Below are positions 44,882 to 55,735 of a stretch of DNA of 64,000 bases, piece by piece; position 1 is the stretch's first letter, and each line of letters begins with the position of its first letter. Source of the stretch: Notospermus geniculatus (Eukaryota > Nemertea > Pilidiophora > Heteronemertea > Lineidae); contig NMRB01001440.1 in the NCBI GenBank assembly GCA_002633025.1, forward strand, positions 34,720 through 98,719, given 5' to 3'. Below the pieces are notes generated by a model. That model was not told where the DNA came from, did not search any database, and worked only from the letters and a program-made list of their open reading frames with translations. The position numbers were made by a program, and so were the translations under genes.

Positions 44882-46349
44882 GGTATTCTGTTTTATAAAT
44901 CTCTAACGCTATTTTATACCTTTGATGATAGACGAAGTCTTTTAAAACTCAAGATCATTTTCTTTTCTTTAAGGCTATTGGCTATAGCCTAGTTTACACA
45001 TTAACTGCAAACTGTCGGAAACTTAATAAAATTTTCGGACTTGCTCTGAGAATCGGCACATGATCATAAGGACCATAACCGCTTTTTATCTTTATCGCTT
45101 ACTTCACTTATTTTTTCCTTACTGGTGATTATTTTAAGGTTTTGACGAAAAAGATGAAAGAAATCAACCACAATTTCTCCAGCATAATACATAACTTTGT
45201 TTTTAGTCTTCTGACGAAAGTCAGTTCGCTGTTGATAGGGGTTGCGCACGGATTACTTTATTCGGGGAAAAGTTCATTTGTGAGGGTTTTCTATTGGTAA
45301 AACTATTGCAAATTACATCAGGTAGGTTGAGCATGTAATTCTAACGATCAGTAGCGGATGGTATTTTGGTTTTTAAATCGATGAGCTGAAAATTTCGATT
45401 TGATTTGAATTCATCATAACGTAGACGACCGCATTTCGATAAGTTAACTCTCGAAGAAATCGTTTAGAAAAGGTGTTCCTCTAGGAAAATTTGATATTGA
45501 TTATTATTTTCACATCTATCACCATGTCAATTTATGTAGTTACACATGATATTTCGTTTTGTTGAAGAGAATCTGTTAAATTTTGCGGAAAATGTAGTTA
45601 AAGAGTAAGAAAGTAAACTTGCCAATTTCCAAATGATATGCGCGGCGGATGCCATTTTAACTCTGACGTCACAGCGGAATCGCATATTAATTATATTATC
45701 TAAAAGTACAACACTTGAATTCCTGAACTAGTCAGGTGGTGGGTTAAATAAAGAAACATATCTGACGGTTTGTGTCCATTTTTGGCAATGTTTTTACAGA
45801 TTTTGTACCTTACCACTTGAACTATTAGGCCTGCTCTGCGTTGAAGGAACTTCTTTCCTATAGCGTACGAATACAGAAATATGTGAAAAGTCATATGGGT
45901 ATTAACATAATGTTTACCAGACATATGCAAAGTGGCCCGGCGGGGTTCATGCAAATGTGATGATGGTGAAGAAGAAAAATCTAAAAAAACTTTACTTAAA
46001 AAGTTATTAAGTTGATTTTATACAATTTTATATTTTACGATCAGCAGACAGGTTGGAACAGGTGATTCTATGTGACCTAATTCTTGTTCATAAAGTAACG
46101 AACTCAACGTTCCTCTCTCTTCATATATAACTAAGAAGAAAAAAACGTGTTAGAGGGGTGGAAAATAGGAAGATAAAGCAATTATTTGGCCAAGAACAAA
46201 GATTGCTTTTGACTTCCAAGACACTGAATAAAAGGAGACTACGATATCGTGAAATAGTAAGGGAAACATACCCGATCAGCATAAAACGAGTAGACCCGAA
46301 TCCATTTAATTCAGGCATCAGTCATGCACGTCAGTTATTAGGCCCTACC
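44882..46349. other. AT-rich spacer, no gene recognised
   Basis: Short frames (84 codons or fewer) on both strands lack any motif. GACGTCACAG occurs near 45664. Confidence 0.45.
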
Positions 46350-46726
46350 GAGGTTTCGCAAATCTGACGAAACACGAAGTACGAATTTGGACTTCATTTC
46401 CATGACGTAATGTATTTCAGGAGATGGTTGGTACCACAAGTATCGCCTGCTGCAAGAGCGTCTTTTAGCGTATGACGTAAGATCGATAGAGTAACGATGT
46501 TCATTACACTTTGAAATTTACCTTTCGTTTCCACTTCGTATCTACGAAGTGGAAATTTAAAAATTCAAGATGCACCATAACTCTCTCGGTCTTACATGAT
46601 ATGCTAAAAGACTCCCTGGCAGCAGGGACATTTGTGGTAGCAACCATCTCCAGAAATACATTAGGTCCTGGAAATGAAGTTCGTATATCGCACTTCGTAT
46701 TTCGTCAGATTTGCGAAACCTCACTA
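46350..46726. mobile_element. Family A foldback, copy 2
   Basis: Same layout as 24877: AGGTTTCGCAAATCTGACG ends, GAGATGGTTGGTACCACAA, TTTCCACTTCGTATCTACGA centre. Confidence 0.85.
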
Positions 46727-46820
46727 TTGCACAGTTTTATCGAAAAACCAAATTTACTACTTATTCGTTTTATCAATCCATAACTGACTCTCCAAACGTA
46801 ATTTTCTTACGTGGTGTACC

Positions 46821-46987
46821 GGTGTAAAAGAATCTAATGTCCCCCGATATGTGATGTCCCCCAACAATACATTTACGGATTAAGCGACACTCATGAATTG
46901 GACTCTGGAGAGACCAAGACCCTTAATCCTGTGACAAATAATGCAGGCGGACATGAGAAGGGTGGGGGCATTAGATTATATCACACC
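46821..46987 (+). mobile_element. Family C MITE, copy 2
   Basis: GGTGTAAAAGAATCTAATGT to ATTAGATTATATCACACC. TGTACC lies on both sides, a possible short target duplication. Confidence 0.8.
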
Positions 46988-47520
46988 TGTACCAAGTTGT
47001 TCTGTTGTTCGATTAGGAATCGTAATATGTGAGAACTTGAAGCCGCGAAGGGTGTGTTTGGGGGGGGGTAAAGGTTATTCAGACCCCCAATTGGAGAATT
47101 CCAATGAGGACACTGGATGTATAGGCTGATATTTGAATCTATGCAGAGTTACCAGTGGGTCTTTCGTTTGTGCCTCTTATGCTGATGTCAAAGCAACCAA
47201 GCTGTCTCGCAGGATTGGTGAAACCAAATGACCTGAAGACCGCCCTACACCTGTTGCCGTCCAAAGGATCGTGTCCCGCAGTGTCGAGCTTCTAGCTGCA
47301 GATTCGATTGACCAGAATTTTAATTTTAATGTACAGATCTTCCACTAAACCTAACAGAAATTGGGTATCCAGCGTAACGTGCGGGGAGGGCATCCCTGGA
47401 TGTTGGGATAAGCGAAAGATGAAACGTGTTGTCTCCGATGTTGATAAAGAATTCCGGCTTCAATATAAACGCCCTTCAAATTATACATCTATAGAATCAC
47501 CAGTCGATTGTTGATATATA
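46988..47520. other. Spacer, nothing recognised
   Basis: A run of nine G at about 47060. No frame beyond 68 codons. Confidence 0.4.
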
Positions 47521-47524
47521 AAAG

Positions 47525-47892
47525 GAAACGTCGTCTCCAAGTTTTGCAAATTTTCGACCCCAACCGGGGTCTTCCTCAGGCACTTTCTAGTGGAGAACGT
47601 GCCTGACTAGAAAGTGCCTGAGGAAGACCCCGGTTGGGGTCGAAAATTTGCGAAACTTGGAGACGACCTCACTATTGCGGACACCTTTGGGACTGGGCTC
47701 AGCTGTCCGTAATAGTGAGGTGTCCGCAGTATCGAAACTCCATCAATAACGGACACCAGTCTTTGGAAAATTTGGGACTGGACAAATCTGTCCGTAATCT
47801 TGAGGTGTCCACTGTATTGAGGTGTCCGTTAGGTGAGGTTCTACTGTATATATAATTTTCTGTGTCGTTGTTTGTGCTTTCTGTTGGAAATC
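47525..47892. mobile_element. Hammerhead-like foldback, locus 4
   Basis: Left arm (minus) at 47531-47583 and right arm (plus) at 47612-47669. Both keep CTGAGGA, GACCCC-GGTT-GGGGTC and GAAAATTTGC. The facing CACTTTCTAGT stems join them. The outer right arm (GTGTCGTTGTTTGTGCTTTC) resumes at 47860 after the element at 47670. Confidence 0.8.
47670..47848. mobile_element. pogo/hAT-type MITE nested in locus 4
   Basis: Ends GAGGTTCTACTGTA on the right. Inside are repeated GGACACCT, TGTCCGTAAT and GGGACTGG words in both directions. The left tip is short by about 10 bases. It interrupts the right outer arm of the hammerhead-like foldback, so it is younger. Confidence 0.75.
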
Positions 47893-48006
47893 GATTGTTG
47901 ATGATGTAATTGAGTTGCCAGTACAGCTAGCATGAGCTATGAAGGCCATCCTTCATGTCCTTGTAGGTGACAAGTGAAGAACATGCAAAAATAATTTACT
48001 CTTTGC

Positions 48007-48578
48007 GCCGATTTAATAGACGTTTGCTAAGCTAACCTGTAAAAATCGTCCTGTACCAGGGGTACAAATACTGATTTCCCCATGGGTTCAAATGACCCAA
48101 CTTGGTAGCATAAACCTAGAAGTAGGTAAGTTGGACCCGAAAGCTGCTCATGGGTGCCAACACCCCACTGGTAGCAATCGTAGATGGGCTAAAGTGACCT
48201 ATGGAACTGGTCATTATGGGTTACTGCAACCTAAGGATCTATTCATTTCATACCCGAAGAACAGATATTCTGGGTACCATGAACCCATTCTCTTGTACCC
48301 ATTTCAAACAAACCCATGGCAAACGGGTCCAGATAGAGGACAAGGAATGAACCCATTGCCATGGGTTTCTCGAGCTTATTAGTTTTTACAGGTCCACCAA
48401 AATAGATAGGCATGCGAAAAGTGTACAACTAAATTTTCACCAAAAAGCCCAGTTTGGATGGATAGTAAGCGCTATATAGAGCTTAGAAAACGGGGCTTTT
48501 TGGTGAAAAATTTAGTTGTACATTTTTCGCACGCATATCTATTTTTGGTGGAACTAAGCAAACGTCTATTTAATCGGC
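48007..48578. mobile_element. Family E foldback, copy 1 (interrupted)
   Basis: The outer ends GCCGATTTAATAGACGTTTG / complement. Inner arms CACCAAAATAGATAGGCATG, AAATTTTCACCAAAAAGCCC. The related copy at 60922 lacks the 355-bp insert. Confidence 0.8.
48037..48391 (+). mobile_element. Family F MITE, copy 1, nested in family E
   Basis: CTGTAAAAATCGTC to TTTTTACAG. The core holds GTACCAGGGGTxCAAA and repeated CATGGGTT words, shared with 57728-58029. The family E copy at 60922 reads straight across this point. Confidence 0.8.
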
Positions 48579-48579
48579 C

Positions 48580-49020
48580 CTTTGATTCCACCGAAAATTC
48601 CTTGCTGGTATATTTTACCGGATATCTCCAAACCGAGTTATGAGCCCATCGATCGCCTGCTTTTTAATTTCGGGAATCCAGACAAAAATTAGTTATCCTA
48701 CAAACGTGACCTTTGTAACAAAAACTTTGACATTTGCCAGAATTGTTATCTGTCTCTAACTACAATTAGTTTCCTCCTTGGGGCCCTTAAGGTTGACTAT
48801 GAGGAGCAATTTATCTCTTATTCGTTATTTACAAGTCTGTTGTGTTTGATTGGCCTGGTCTCCATCTCTTGAAGACGTGAACGTAATACGTGTTGATCTA
48901 AAGTTCTGCAGAAATATGTAGGAAAATGCCATGGCTTGCATCGGTTGTCAATTTCAGTACATGTAGCTGCGATAGTTCTGTGATCACTCATCTCTCAAAT
49001 CGACTTGAGCAGAATCCAAT
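48580..49020. other. Spacer, nothing recognised
   Basis: AT-rich, with a TACATGTA word at 48958. No gene. Confidence 0.4.
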
Positions 49021-49047
49021 GAAAATGTGCCGACATTCAAGATAATG

Positions 49048-49255
49048 TATATAAAGTCCATTTCCAGAATATTTGCAAACTTTCGACCCCAATCGGGGTC
49101 TTCTTCAGGCTGGCACTTTTCCACACTAGATTTCAGAAAAGACCCTATTGTGTGGAAAAGTGCCAGCCTGAAGAAGACCCCGGTTGGGGTCGAAAATTTG
49201 CAAATATTCTGGAAATGGACTTTACATTATCATATTGTGTGTCGATTTTTGTGCT
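49048..49255. mobile_element. Hammerhead-like foldback, locus 5
   Basis: Both arms are intact: minus 49062-49113 (GACCCC-GATT-GGGGTC) and plus 49158-49220 (GACCCC-GGTT-GGGGTC), each with CTGAAGA and GAAA. The loop CCACACTAGATTTCAGAAAA is shared with the one-sided locus at 57121. Confidence 0.8.
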
Positions 49256-49347
49256 CGCCTTCTCTTTGGATTGCTGACATTCAAGAGTTTAAGAAATCGC
49301 TCCGTTAACGAGAACACTTACGCTAACGCTATTTTATTCTGATAAGT

Positions 49348-49560
49348 AAAGTCGTCTCCGAATTTCGCAAATTTTGAACCACAACCTCAACCACAACCTC
49401 AGGCACTTTCTAGTAGAGATCCCAGACGTGAATTCACGTCTGCGATCTCTACTAGAAAGTGCCTGAGGAAGACCCCGGTTGGGGTCGAAAATTTGCGAAA
49501 TTCGGAGACGACTTGCCGTATCATTTTGTGTGTGTGTGGTTCTTTGTGCTTTATGTTGGA
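49348..49560. mobile_element. Hammerhead-like foldback, locus 6
   Basis: The plus arm (49459-49515) is complete, with GAAAATTTGCGAAATTC giving a five-pair stem III. The minus arm (49351-49403) has replaced the hairpin by three ACCTCA repeats. The loop CTAGTAGAGATCCCAGACGT is itself a palindrome. Confidence 0.8.
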
Positions 49561-49940
49561 TAACGCTATTTCTGACGTACATTTGCAACGTAAGCAAGAC
49601 CATTTCTTAAAATCCCCATCAACTTTTCGTTTTCACTAACGTACATTTTGTCAAGTAAATTATATGAAAAATTAAAATTAAAAACTAACTCTAAGGTTTA
49701 TCAGTTATTATTTCCATGGAGCCAGCAGTTGTTTTCCCACCAACACTTCAATAGCAACAGCAGACAGTTTCTGATTTCATAAAAATTGCAATCGCCAATA
49801 TGATTATGCTTACTAGACATTTAGCTCGTATATTTCCTTCACATAATAGGAGTCTATATTAAAGAATGTCATACTTATTGCTGGGTACTTATACAGGAAC
49901 TAATTGGAGAATCAAGTGATGAAATAAGTGAGAAACATAA
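49561..49940. other. Spacer, nothing recognised
   Basis: AT-rich sequence between repeat elements. No gene. Confidence 0.4.
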
Positions 49941-50279
49941 GTGAGAGACATCTGACGAAACACGAAAGTACGAAATACGAAATTCAACTTCATTTCCAGG
50001 ACCTAATGTGTTTCTGGAGATGGTTGGTACCACAAATGTCCCTGCTGCCTGTACGTCTTTTAGCATATCATGTAAGACCGAAAGAGTTTCGATGCATTTG
50101 TAGCTACGAAGTGGAAACGAAATATAAATTTCGGTCTTACGTCATACGCTAAAAGACGATCTTGCAGCAGGCGATATTTGTGGTACCAACCATCTCCTGA
50201 AGTACATAATGTCATGGAAATGAAGTCCAATTTCCTATTTCGTATCATCGTGTTTCGCCAGATTTGCGAAACCTCAGTA
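49941..50279. mobile_element. Family A foldback, copy 3
   Basis: Same words as 24877. The left tip is altered (GAGAGACATCTGACG) and the centre is shorter by about 60 bases. Confidence 0.8.
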
Positions 50280-50554
50280 TTTTGTCACTTTACAAATGAA
50301 GTTGAGAATAGAATACATGAAGCTATTTCGAGTCTTTCCTCTTTCAGCCAGTCATCATATGAATGGTAAATAAGACGAGTTCAGTGGAAGGCAGTTCAAA
50401 GAACTGAACATTTTGTTAGAACAAAAGGGTTCCATTCTGGGTCTTACCTCATATGGTGTTCCTTCTGAACTTTAGACCCTTTCCTGGGCTTCACCAAATC
50501 CGAAAATCGATTACATCTCGTTCTAGATATCCTATGCACTTGGACATCCAAAGA

Positions 50555-50800
50555 AGAAAGCACAAAAATCGACACACAAAGTGATAAATATCAAGAAGTC
50601 AACTTCCAGAAACTTGCGAATTTTCGACCCAAACCGGGGTCTTCCTCTGGCACTTTTCAGTTGGAGGTCACTTTCAGTTCACTTTTCAGGTTTTCTGGTC
50701 TCTCCAACTGAAAAGTGCCTGAGGAAGACCCCGGTTGGGGTCGAAAATTCGCAAGTTTGTGGAAGTTGACTTCTTGATATTTATCACTATGCACTTCGAC
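50555..50800. mobile_element. Hammerhead-like foldback, locus 7
   Basis: The plus arm (50716-50770) is complete. The minus arm (50597-50651) has CAGAGGA in place of CTGAGGA and one stem mismatch. The outer arm AAGAAAGCACAAAAATCGAC, ACACAAAGTGATAAATATCA is well preserved. Confidence 0.8.
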
Positions 50801-51758
50801 GTGAGCGAAATAACTATGAAATGCAAAGGAGTGGGTTCGAACATCCGCCTAAAATTCACAGCCCCATATACACTACAGGACAAACCACAAAAATGTCCCA
50901 CATTTGTTTCGGCCATTGCCTTCCCTGGAGGTGTGAACTCTCAATATTTCTCCTATTCTGCTTGGGATGTGTCATTATAACTTTATTAAAATCATGTTTT
51001 GCACTTAGAACTATCTTCGAACTTCTTTAAAGAGAAGTAGCATAATCACAGCATTTCTGCAACTACCGTTTTGTGAACAATTGCCTCAGCTGGAATCTGT
51101 TTCAAACGGTTTTGTACACAGCTGGAATCCCTGAAATTCCACCTCAGTATTGCTGTTTCGTAAATTTTTGCATTCTTACACTCAACTAGAACCCTGAAAT
51201 CAACTAGAACCCTCAAAACCAGTACTAAGTCGCTCTGAAGTTGGCAGGTTAAGACCAACGTCTTGTCAATTTCAGTGGGCCTAGGCGTATTGTCTGTCTT
51301 TTGTAAAATCTGATCAGTAATTTCATTTCTTCCTTTACCTCCTGGAGTTATTTTGGTTCATCCTGGTTGATAATCTTGTGCGACTTAAGACGGGTTTTGC
51401 TGAGACGGGTCAAATTATTTTGATACCCCTGATGAAACAGCTGATACAATACTGATACCCCTGAAGAAATCCAAATAGAATGCCTTTAGTAATTTCTTCT
51501 CTTTAGGAAAACAAGTTGTTTTATTCAAAGGAAATTATCTTCTGAAAATTCTGATGGTGAGAAACTTAAGAAATCCCCATCTGCCATTTGAAGAAGGAAA
51601 CTTTTGAAATCGGTCTGGGTTTGGGCGCTGAATGAGCTGTCGCTTGAGTACTACAGAAAGTTCTGGAGACACTTGGTAATGACAATGCGAAGTGCTTTGA
51701 GGCTGAAGAACAATAGAAAGCCATGTATAAAAGCCTCAAATAATTATATCATTCATAA
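50801..51758. other. No gene supported
   Basis: Frames of 60-81 codons on both strands, partly running out of locus 7. TCAACTAGAACCCT is duplicated at about 51182 and 51200. Confidence 0.4.
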
Positions 51759-52019
51759 AGGAGTAAGAAATAAAAGTGGAAAATAAGAAGTGGGAAATTT
51801 TGGAATTTTTTTTCGCAAATTTTTCAATTTCTCAAATTGGGAGAAAACTTTTTCCCATTTTGAGAAATTTTCTTAAAATGACATGACATTTTGACTGATT
51901 TTTCGGGCGATATTTCTCAAACTGAGAAAGAAATTTCTCCCAATTTGAGAAATTGAAAAATTCGCGCAAAAGTGCAAAAATTCCCACTTCTTATTTTCCA
52001 CTTTTATTTCTTACTCCCT
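51759..52019. mobile_element. AAGGGAGTAA foldback family, copy 2
   Basis: GGAGTAAGAAATAAAAGTGG ends and the same arms and core as 33390. Confidence 0.85.
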
Positions 52020-52950
52020 TCCCTTCTTTTACAGCTGAGGGCTTGAATAAATCTATAATTGGCCAGACATTATGAGAGATCTAAATAGACACAAGATCAA
52101 TTCAATGTCGGAACATTTGGATGGTTTCCAGAGAGGCAAATCAAAAGAAACTATTAACCTTATGTTTATTGCGCAGTAACCAATGGCTTTGGATAACCAT
52201 GATTTAGTGGACCACCGCTCCTGGATATCTTCTGGCTTCCTACCAAATACTTCAAAGGACTGATTCTTGGCTACCTTGTTGCAAATAGATCATGGGGAAT
52301 AGAATACTTTATTTACACCGATGTATCAATGTAACCTTGATTAAGATGTATCGGCTACAGAGCCAGGAGTAGGAAGTAACTCTACACAGTATCCCATTTC
52401 TATCTTTAGAAAAATAACCCAGCCTATACTGCTATAAACAAGTACGAATTCTACAAACATTATTACTGCTATTTTTACTTCTGAAGGACATAATAAAGAA
52501 CTGCTATTCTGAAAGAACATTTTTTCCGATTGAATGCGTGGGAAGTTTTACATCAGATAATGTATTTTTTTTCATGAAAACGAAAGGAAAGTTAACTCCC
52601 GAGGCTTTTTAAATCTGCATAACATTGCTGCAGTCTGGATTCGTCTTAATCTTGTCGGAGATCATGTGGGAATCCCACACTTCGGTGTGCAGCATGATAC
52701 AGCATGATAAAGAAAGTATGGTATACAGAAAACCCTCTATCACTTGACCACCCATCATTTGGGTTACTAGATACAAAATCACAGGTATATGAACTTTTTG
52801 ACTTCTTGATATAAAGGTAAACACACTGGCTCCATTCGTCTGCCTGCAATACTGAAAAAAGAAACCACCTCCTGTACTTATCATTAAAAGATACCACTAC
52901 CGATGCCCTTTACTTGTTTTCCATCTCAGCGATTCATGTGGATGTACACA
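52020..52950. other. No gene supported
   Basis: Two overlapping minus frames (83-91 codons) at 52609-52897. No motif known. Confidence 0.4.
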
Positions 52951-52952
52951 AT

Positions 52953-53105
52953 GGGTGATATGAATAAAAATCAGTATCTACTAGCTAGTAGTTACTAGAA
53001 GTAAAAGTAACTAGATCACAACTAGATCACAACTCAGATTCCTCAACTGACGAAAATGAACAGCCCCTTTCAAAGGGTACCAGTAACTGGCGCTTCACAT
53101 GAGAC
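52953..53105 (+). repeat. Partial copy of the GGGTGATATGAATAAA element
   Basis: The first 70 bases repeat 53109-53180 (GGGTGATATGAATAAAAATC, CTACTAGCTAGTAGTTACTA). The segment 53025-53105 is instead the reverse complement of 56470-56560. It looks like a partial duplication upstream of the element at 53109. Confidence 0.65.
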
Positions 53106-53108
53106 TAT

Positions 53109-53724
53109 GGGTGATATGAATAAAAATCAGTTTCTACTAGCTAGTAGTTACTAGAAGTAAAAGTAACTAGTTGCAAGTTTTTACTCCGAGTAGAAGTGAA
53201 CACTTGAATTCATATGAATAAACAGTTGCATTTACTACAAAGTAATCACTTCTGCCCTACTAGTGTCTACTCGTCTGATCCTGCACTGTTAGAAAAAAAA
53301 ACAGAAGATCCTACAGAATAGTCTGTGCAGCAGAGTTTCAAGCACTTTCTGTAAATTTACAGGAAGGATTCAGGGTCAAAGGAATATTATGGTGTAACAT
53401 AAAACGCAGGTCATTGGTTCAGATGCAATGCCTGTAATTTCAAAGAACGTGCTTGGAACTGAGAAAAAACAGAAGAATTTAACAGAATTTTCTGGCAGCA
53501 AACAGTGTGGGGTCACCGTACTGAAATTAATACTGCTGATTATTCATATCCTCGGCAGTATTTACTGTTTTTGCAGTAACTACTGCACTATATTAAGTAA
53601 TACTTATTAGTAGCAGCTACAAATAATTACTTGCAGTAATTAGTCCTCTTTTATTCATATAGTCACCAGTAAATACTTCAAAAACTGGAGTAAAAGTTAT
53701 TACTTATTTTTATTCATATCACCC
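53109..53724. mobile_element. Family H foldback, GGGTGATATGAATAAA ends
   Basis: The ends are mirrored by TTTTTATTCATATCACCC. Inner arms are rich in TACTACAAGTAAT-type words. Family G is nested at 53284. Confidence 0.75.
53284..53517. mobile_element. Family G MITE, copy 1, nested in family H
   Basis: CACTGTTAGAAA to AAACAGTG, with ACAGAAGATxCTACAGAAT, CTGTGCAGCAGAGTTTCAAG, GCACTTTCTGTAAATTTACA and CATTGGTTCAGATGCAATGC. Shared with 62488 and in part 57348. Confidence 0.8.
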
Positions 53725-53991
53725 AATGTCACATGAACACAAGACAACACCCATTCGTATCTAATCGAACATTGAAATAAAATGAAGACGATTCACACCA
53801 TGACCTGGTCAATTCTCAAGTTTTTATCAAAGTCTGAACCTGACCTCCTGACTTCTTGTTGATGTTGACGTCAGAAGTAAGTCATAATTCATTTTCTATC
53901 TAAAATCAATTGAAAACGAACCTTAGACCTCTTGAACCAGAGTCTGAGGAGTATAATCGTGGCAGCTTACAGGCCCAAAAGTTGAAATACC

Positions 53992-54157
53992 GGTGTAAAA
54001 GAATCTAATGTCCTCCGATATGTGATGTCCCCCAACAATACATTTACGGATTAAGCGGCACCATTGAATTGGACTCTAGAGAGACCAAGACCCTTAATCC
54101 CGTGACAAACAATGCAGGGGGACATCAGGAGAGTGGGGCATTAGATTCTATCACACC
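53992..54157 (+). mobile_element. Family C MITE, copy 3
   Basis: GGTGTAAAAGAATCTAATGT to ATTAGATTCTATCACACC. Close to 31454 and 46821. Confidence 0.85.
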
Positions 54158-54243
54158 TGTGTGAATGCAGAGAAAGTCCCCTGGAATCAAAGTCCGGCTG
54201 CTATTGCCCCAGTGTATCAAGCCTTTCTGAAGGATTGTGTTGC

Positions 54244-54310
54244 AATTTCTGACCATCGTTGACAATGCATGGCGTTGTATTGAGGACTTCCATTCCTAGT
54301 ATTTTATCCT
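54244..54310 (+). repeat. Direct duplication flanking family D, left
   Basis: About 65 bases (TTTCTGACCATCGxTGACxA, TGCATGGC, GAGGACTTCCATTCC) that recur at 54730-54790 immediately right of the MITE. Confidence 0.75.
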
Positions 54311-54729
54311 GGGTGTGTTTCAAAATTGGTCACCCAAGAAAATGGGACAAAATTTAACTTTGAAATCATCACAAAGATCTGTGCCATTGATTTTCCAAAA
54401 ATTAAATGTAGTATTTGATAATATAGACCTTTAACTATTAGTTTCTCCATCTGGGATGTACACAGTGTACACTCATTTGAAGGAGGGTATCAAAAAACAT
54501 TGAGCTTACCAGCAAAATCTATCGTTCCGTCCGACACCAAAACTACTTTCTGCTGTCAGACTTTAAAGGGTTAATAGATCAATTAGTTCGCAGTGCCTTA
54601 ATTTCGAGCTGCATGATACCTAGATCTGACATGAATATTGTAGAGTTTCAAGAAACAGCCTTCCACCAGTAGACAAAAGAATGGTGAACATTTTCTGGTG
54701 TCGGACGGAACACTTTTTGAAACACACCC
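54311..54729 (+). mobile_element. Family D MITE, copy 2
   Basis: GGGTGTGTTTCAAAATTGG to TTTTTGAAACACACCC, over 90 percent like 38390-38800. Confidence 0.85.
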
Positions 54730-54790
54730 AATTCTGACCATCGCTGACTATGCATGGCTTTGAGGACTTCCATTCCAAGGATTTTCTCCT
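54730..54790 (+). repeat. Direct duplication flanking family D, right
   Basis: Second copy of 54244-54310 with about 10 percent differences and a short deletion. Confidence 0.75.
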
Positions 54791-54852
54791 CTTTTACCTG
54801 TCTTCTTGTAATAAACCCGTTTGGTAACAAAGTCCACTTCTCTCTTCGTCAG

Positions 54853-54954
54853 ACTATGAAATAGAATCGGGTTTCTAAGGTGAAAGACATTGCTTCCTAT
54901 AAGATTCGAACCCACGGACCCTCGCATGAGGCATCAATCGCCAGCACTAAGGGG
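54853..54954 (-). mobile_element. tRNA-derived SINE, type 3, cut by gap
   Basis: GAAATAGAATCGGGTTTCTA, then AGATTCGAACCCACGGACC (B box on the minus strand) and GGCATCAATCGCCAGCACTA, as at 55455. The tRNA-like 5' end is missing in the gap. Confidence 0.75.
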
Positions 54955-55171
54955 NNNNNNNNNNNNNNNNNNNNNNNNNNNNNNNNNNNNNNNNNNNNNN
55001 NNNNNNNNNNNNNNNNNNNNNNNNNNNNNNNNNNNNNNNNNNNNNNNNNNNNNNNNNNNNNNNNNNNNNNNNNNNNNNNNNNNNNNNNNNNNNNNNNNNN
55101 NNNNNNNNNNNNNNNNNNNNNNNNNNNNNNNNNNNNNNNNNNNNNNNNNNNNNNNNNNNNNNNNNNNNNNN

Positions 55172-55352
55172 ATCTGAATACATTAGAGCCCTCCCTGCAG
55201 ATTTTTTCATTGTGTGCTGAAAACTAGGCCTTGATTCTCGGAAATACGCATCAGGCAGGCATTTTGGGGACCTTCACGATGCTATGAGACCTCGACCAGC
55301 ATTCTCCCAACACTTTGAAAATCCAGTAAAATTCAATACTGTGGGGCTTTAA
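55172..55352. mobile_element. Single-unit relative of the 4829 foldback
   Basis: Follows one arm of 4829-5486 (GTGTGCTGAAAACTAGGCCT, GCATTTTGGGGACCTTCAC, CACTTTGAAAAT) and ends at GTGGGGCTTTAAA, the head-to-head junction there. Its other end lies in the preceding gap. Confidence 0.7.
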
Positions 55353-55454
55353 ACGAGGCGTCCATCAGACAGTACCCTGCGAGTAGTCCAAACAATCTCC
55401 TAACCCAAGTTTTATGTTATACAAGGGGTCACATAAAGGAGATACAAGTAAAGA

Positions 55455-55735
55455 ATATGAAATAGAATCGGGTTTCTAACGTGAAAGACATTGCTTCCTA
55501 CCGGATTCGAACCCACGGACACTCGCATTAAGCGGGGTTCATTGGCACACGGATTTTGTCCGGTTCAGGTCCGCAAAAAATCGATCAAATGGGCTTTTGC
55601 GTTGTCGTATCCGGAAAACTAGGGGCAAACGGACTGGAAACGGATCGGATCCGTGCGCCAGTGAACCTTGCTTTAGGCATCAATCGCCAGCACTAAGGGG
55701 CAGCACGCCTTAACCACTAGGCCAAATCCCCATCT
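55455..55735 (-). mobile_element. tRNA-derived SINE, type 3, interrupted
   Basis: The minus strand starts GGGGATTTGGCCTAGTGGTT (A box TGGCCTAGTGGTTAAGGCG), passes GCACTAAGGGG and GGCATCAATCG in complement, and has B box GGGTTCGAATCC. It is split by the MITE at 55529. Confidence 0.8.
55529..55675. mobile_element. MITE nested in SINE, AAGC..GGTTCA ends
   Basis: AAGCGGGGTTCATTGGCACACGGAT-type left end faces ATCCGTGCGCCAGTGAACCT on the right. TA lies on both sides. The related SINE at 54853 has the uninterrupted sequence (CTCGCATGAGGCATC). Confidence 0.8.

Noticed and set aside
43837-44992. Two frames of about 350 codons on plus
   Set aside because: Almost all residues are X from the assembly gap; only a few real codons at each end.
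47685-47848. Tandem gene-like repeats of GGACACCT
   Set aside because: Explained by the internal symmetry of a pogo/hAT-type MITE ending GAGGTTCTACTGTA.
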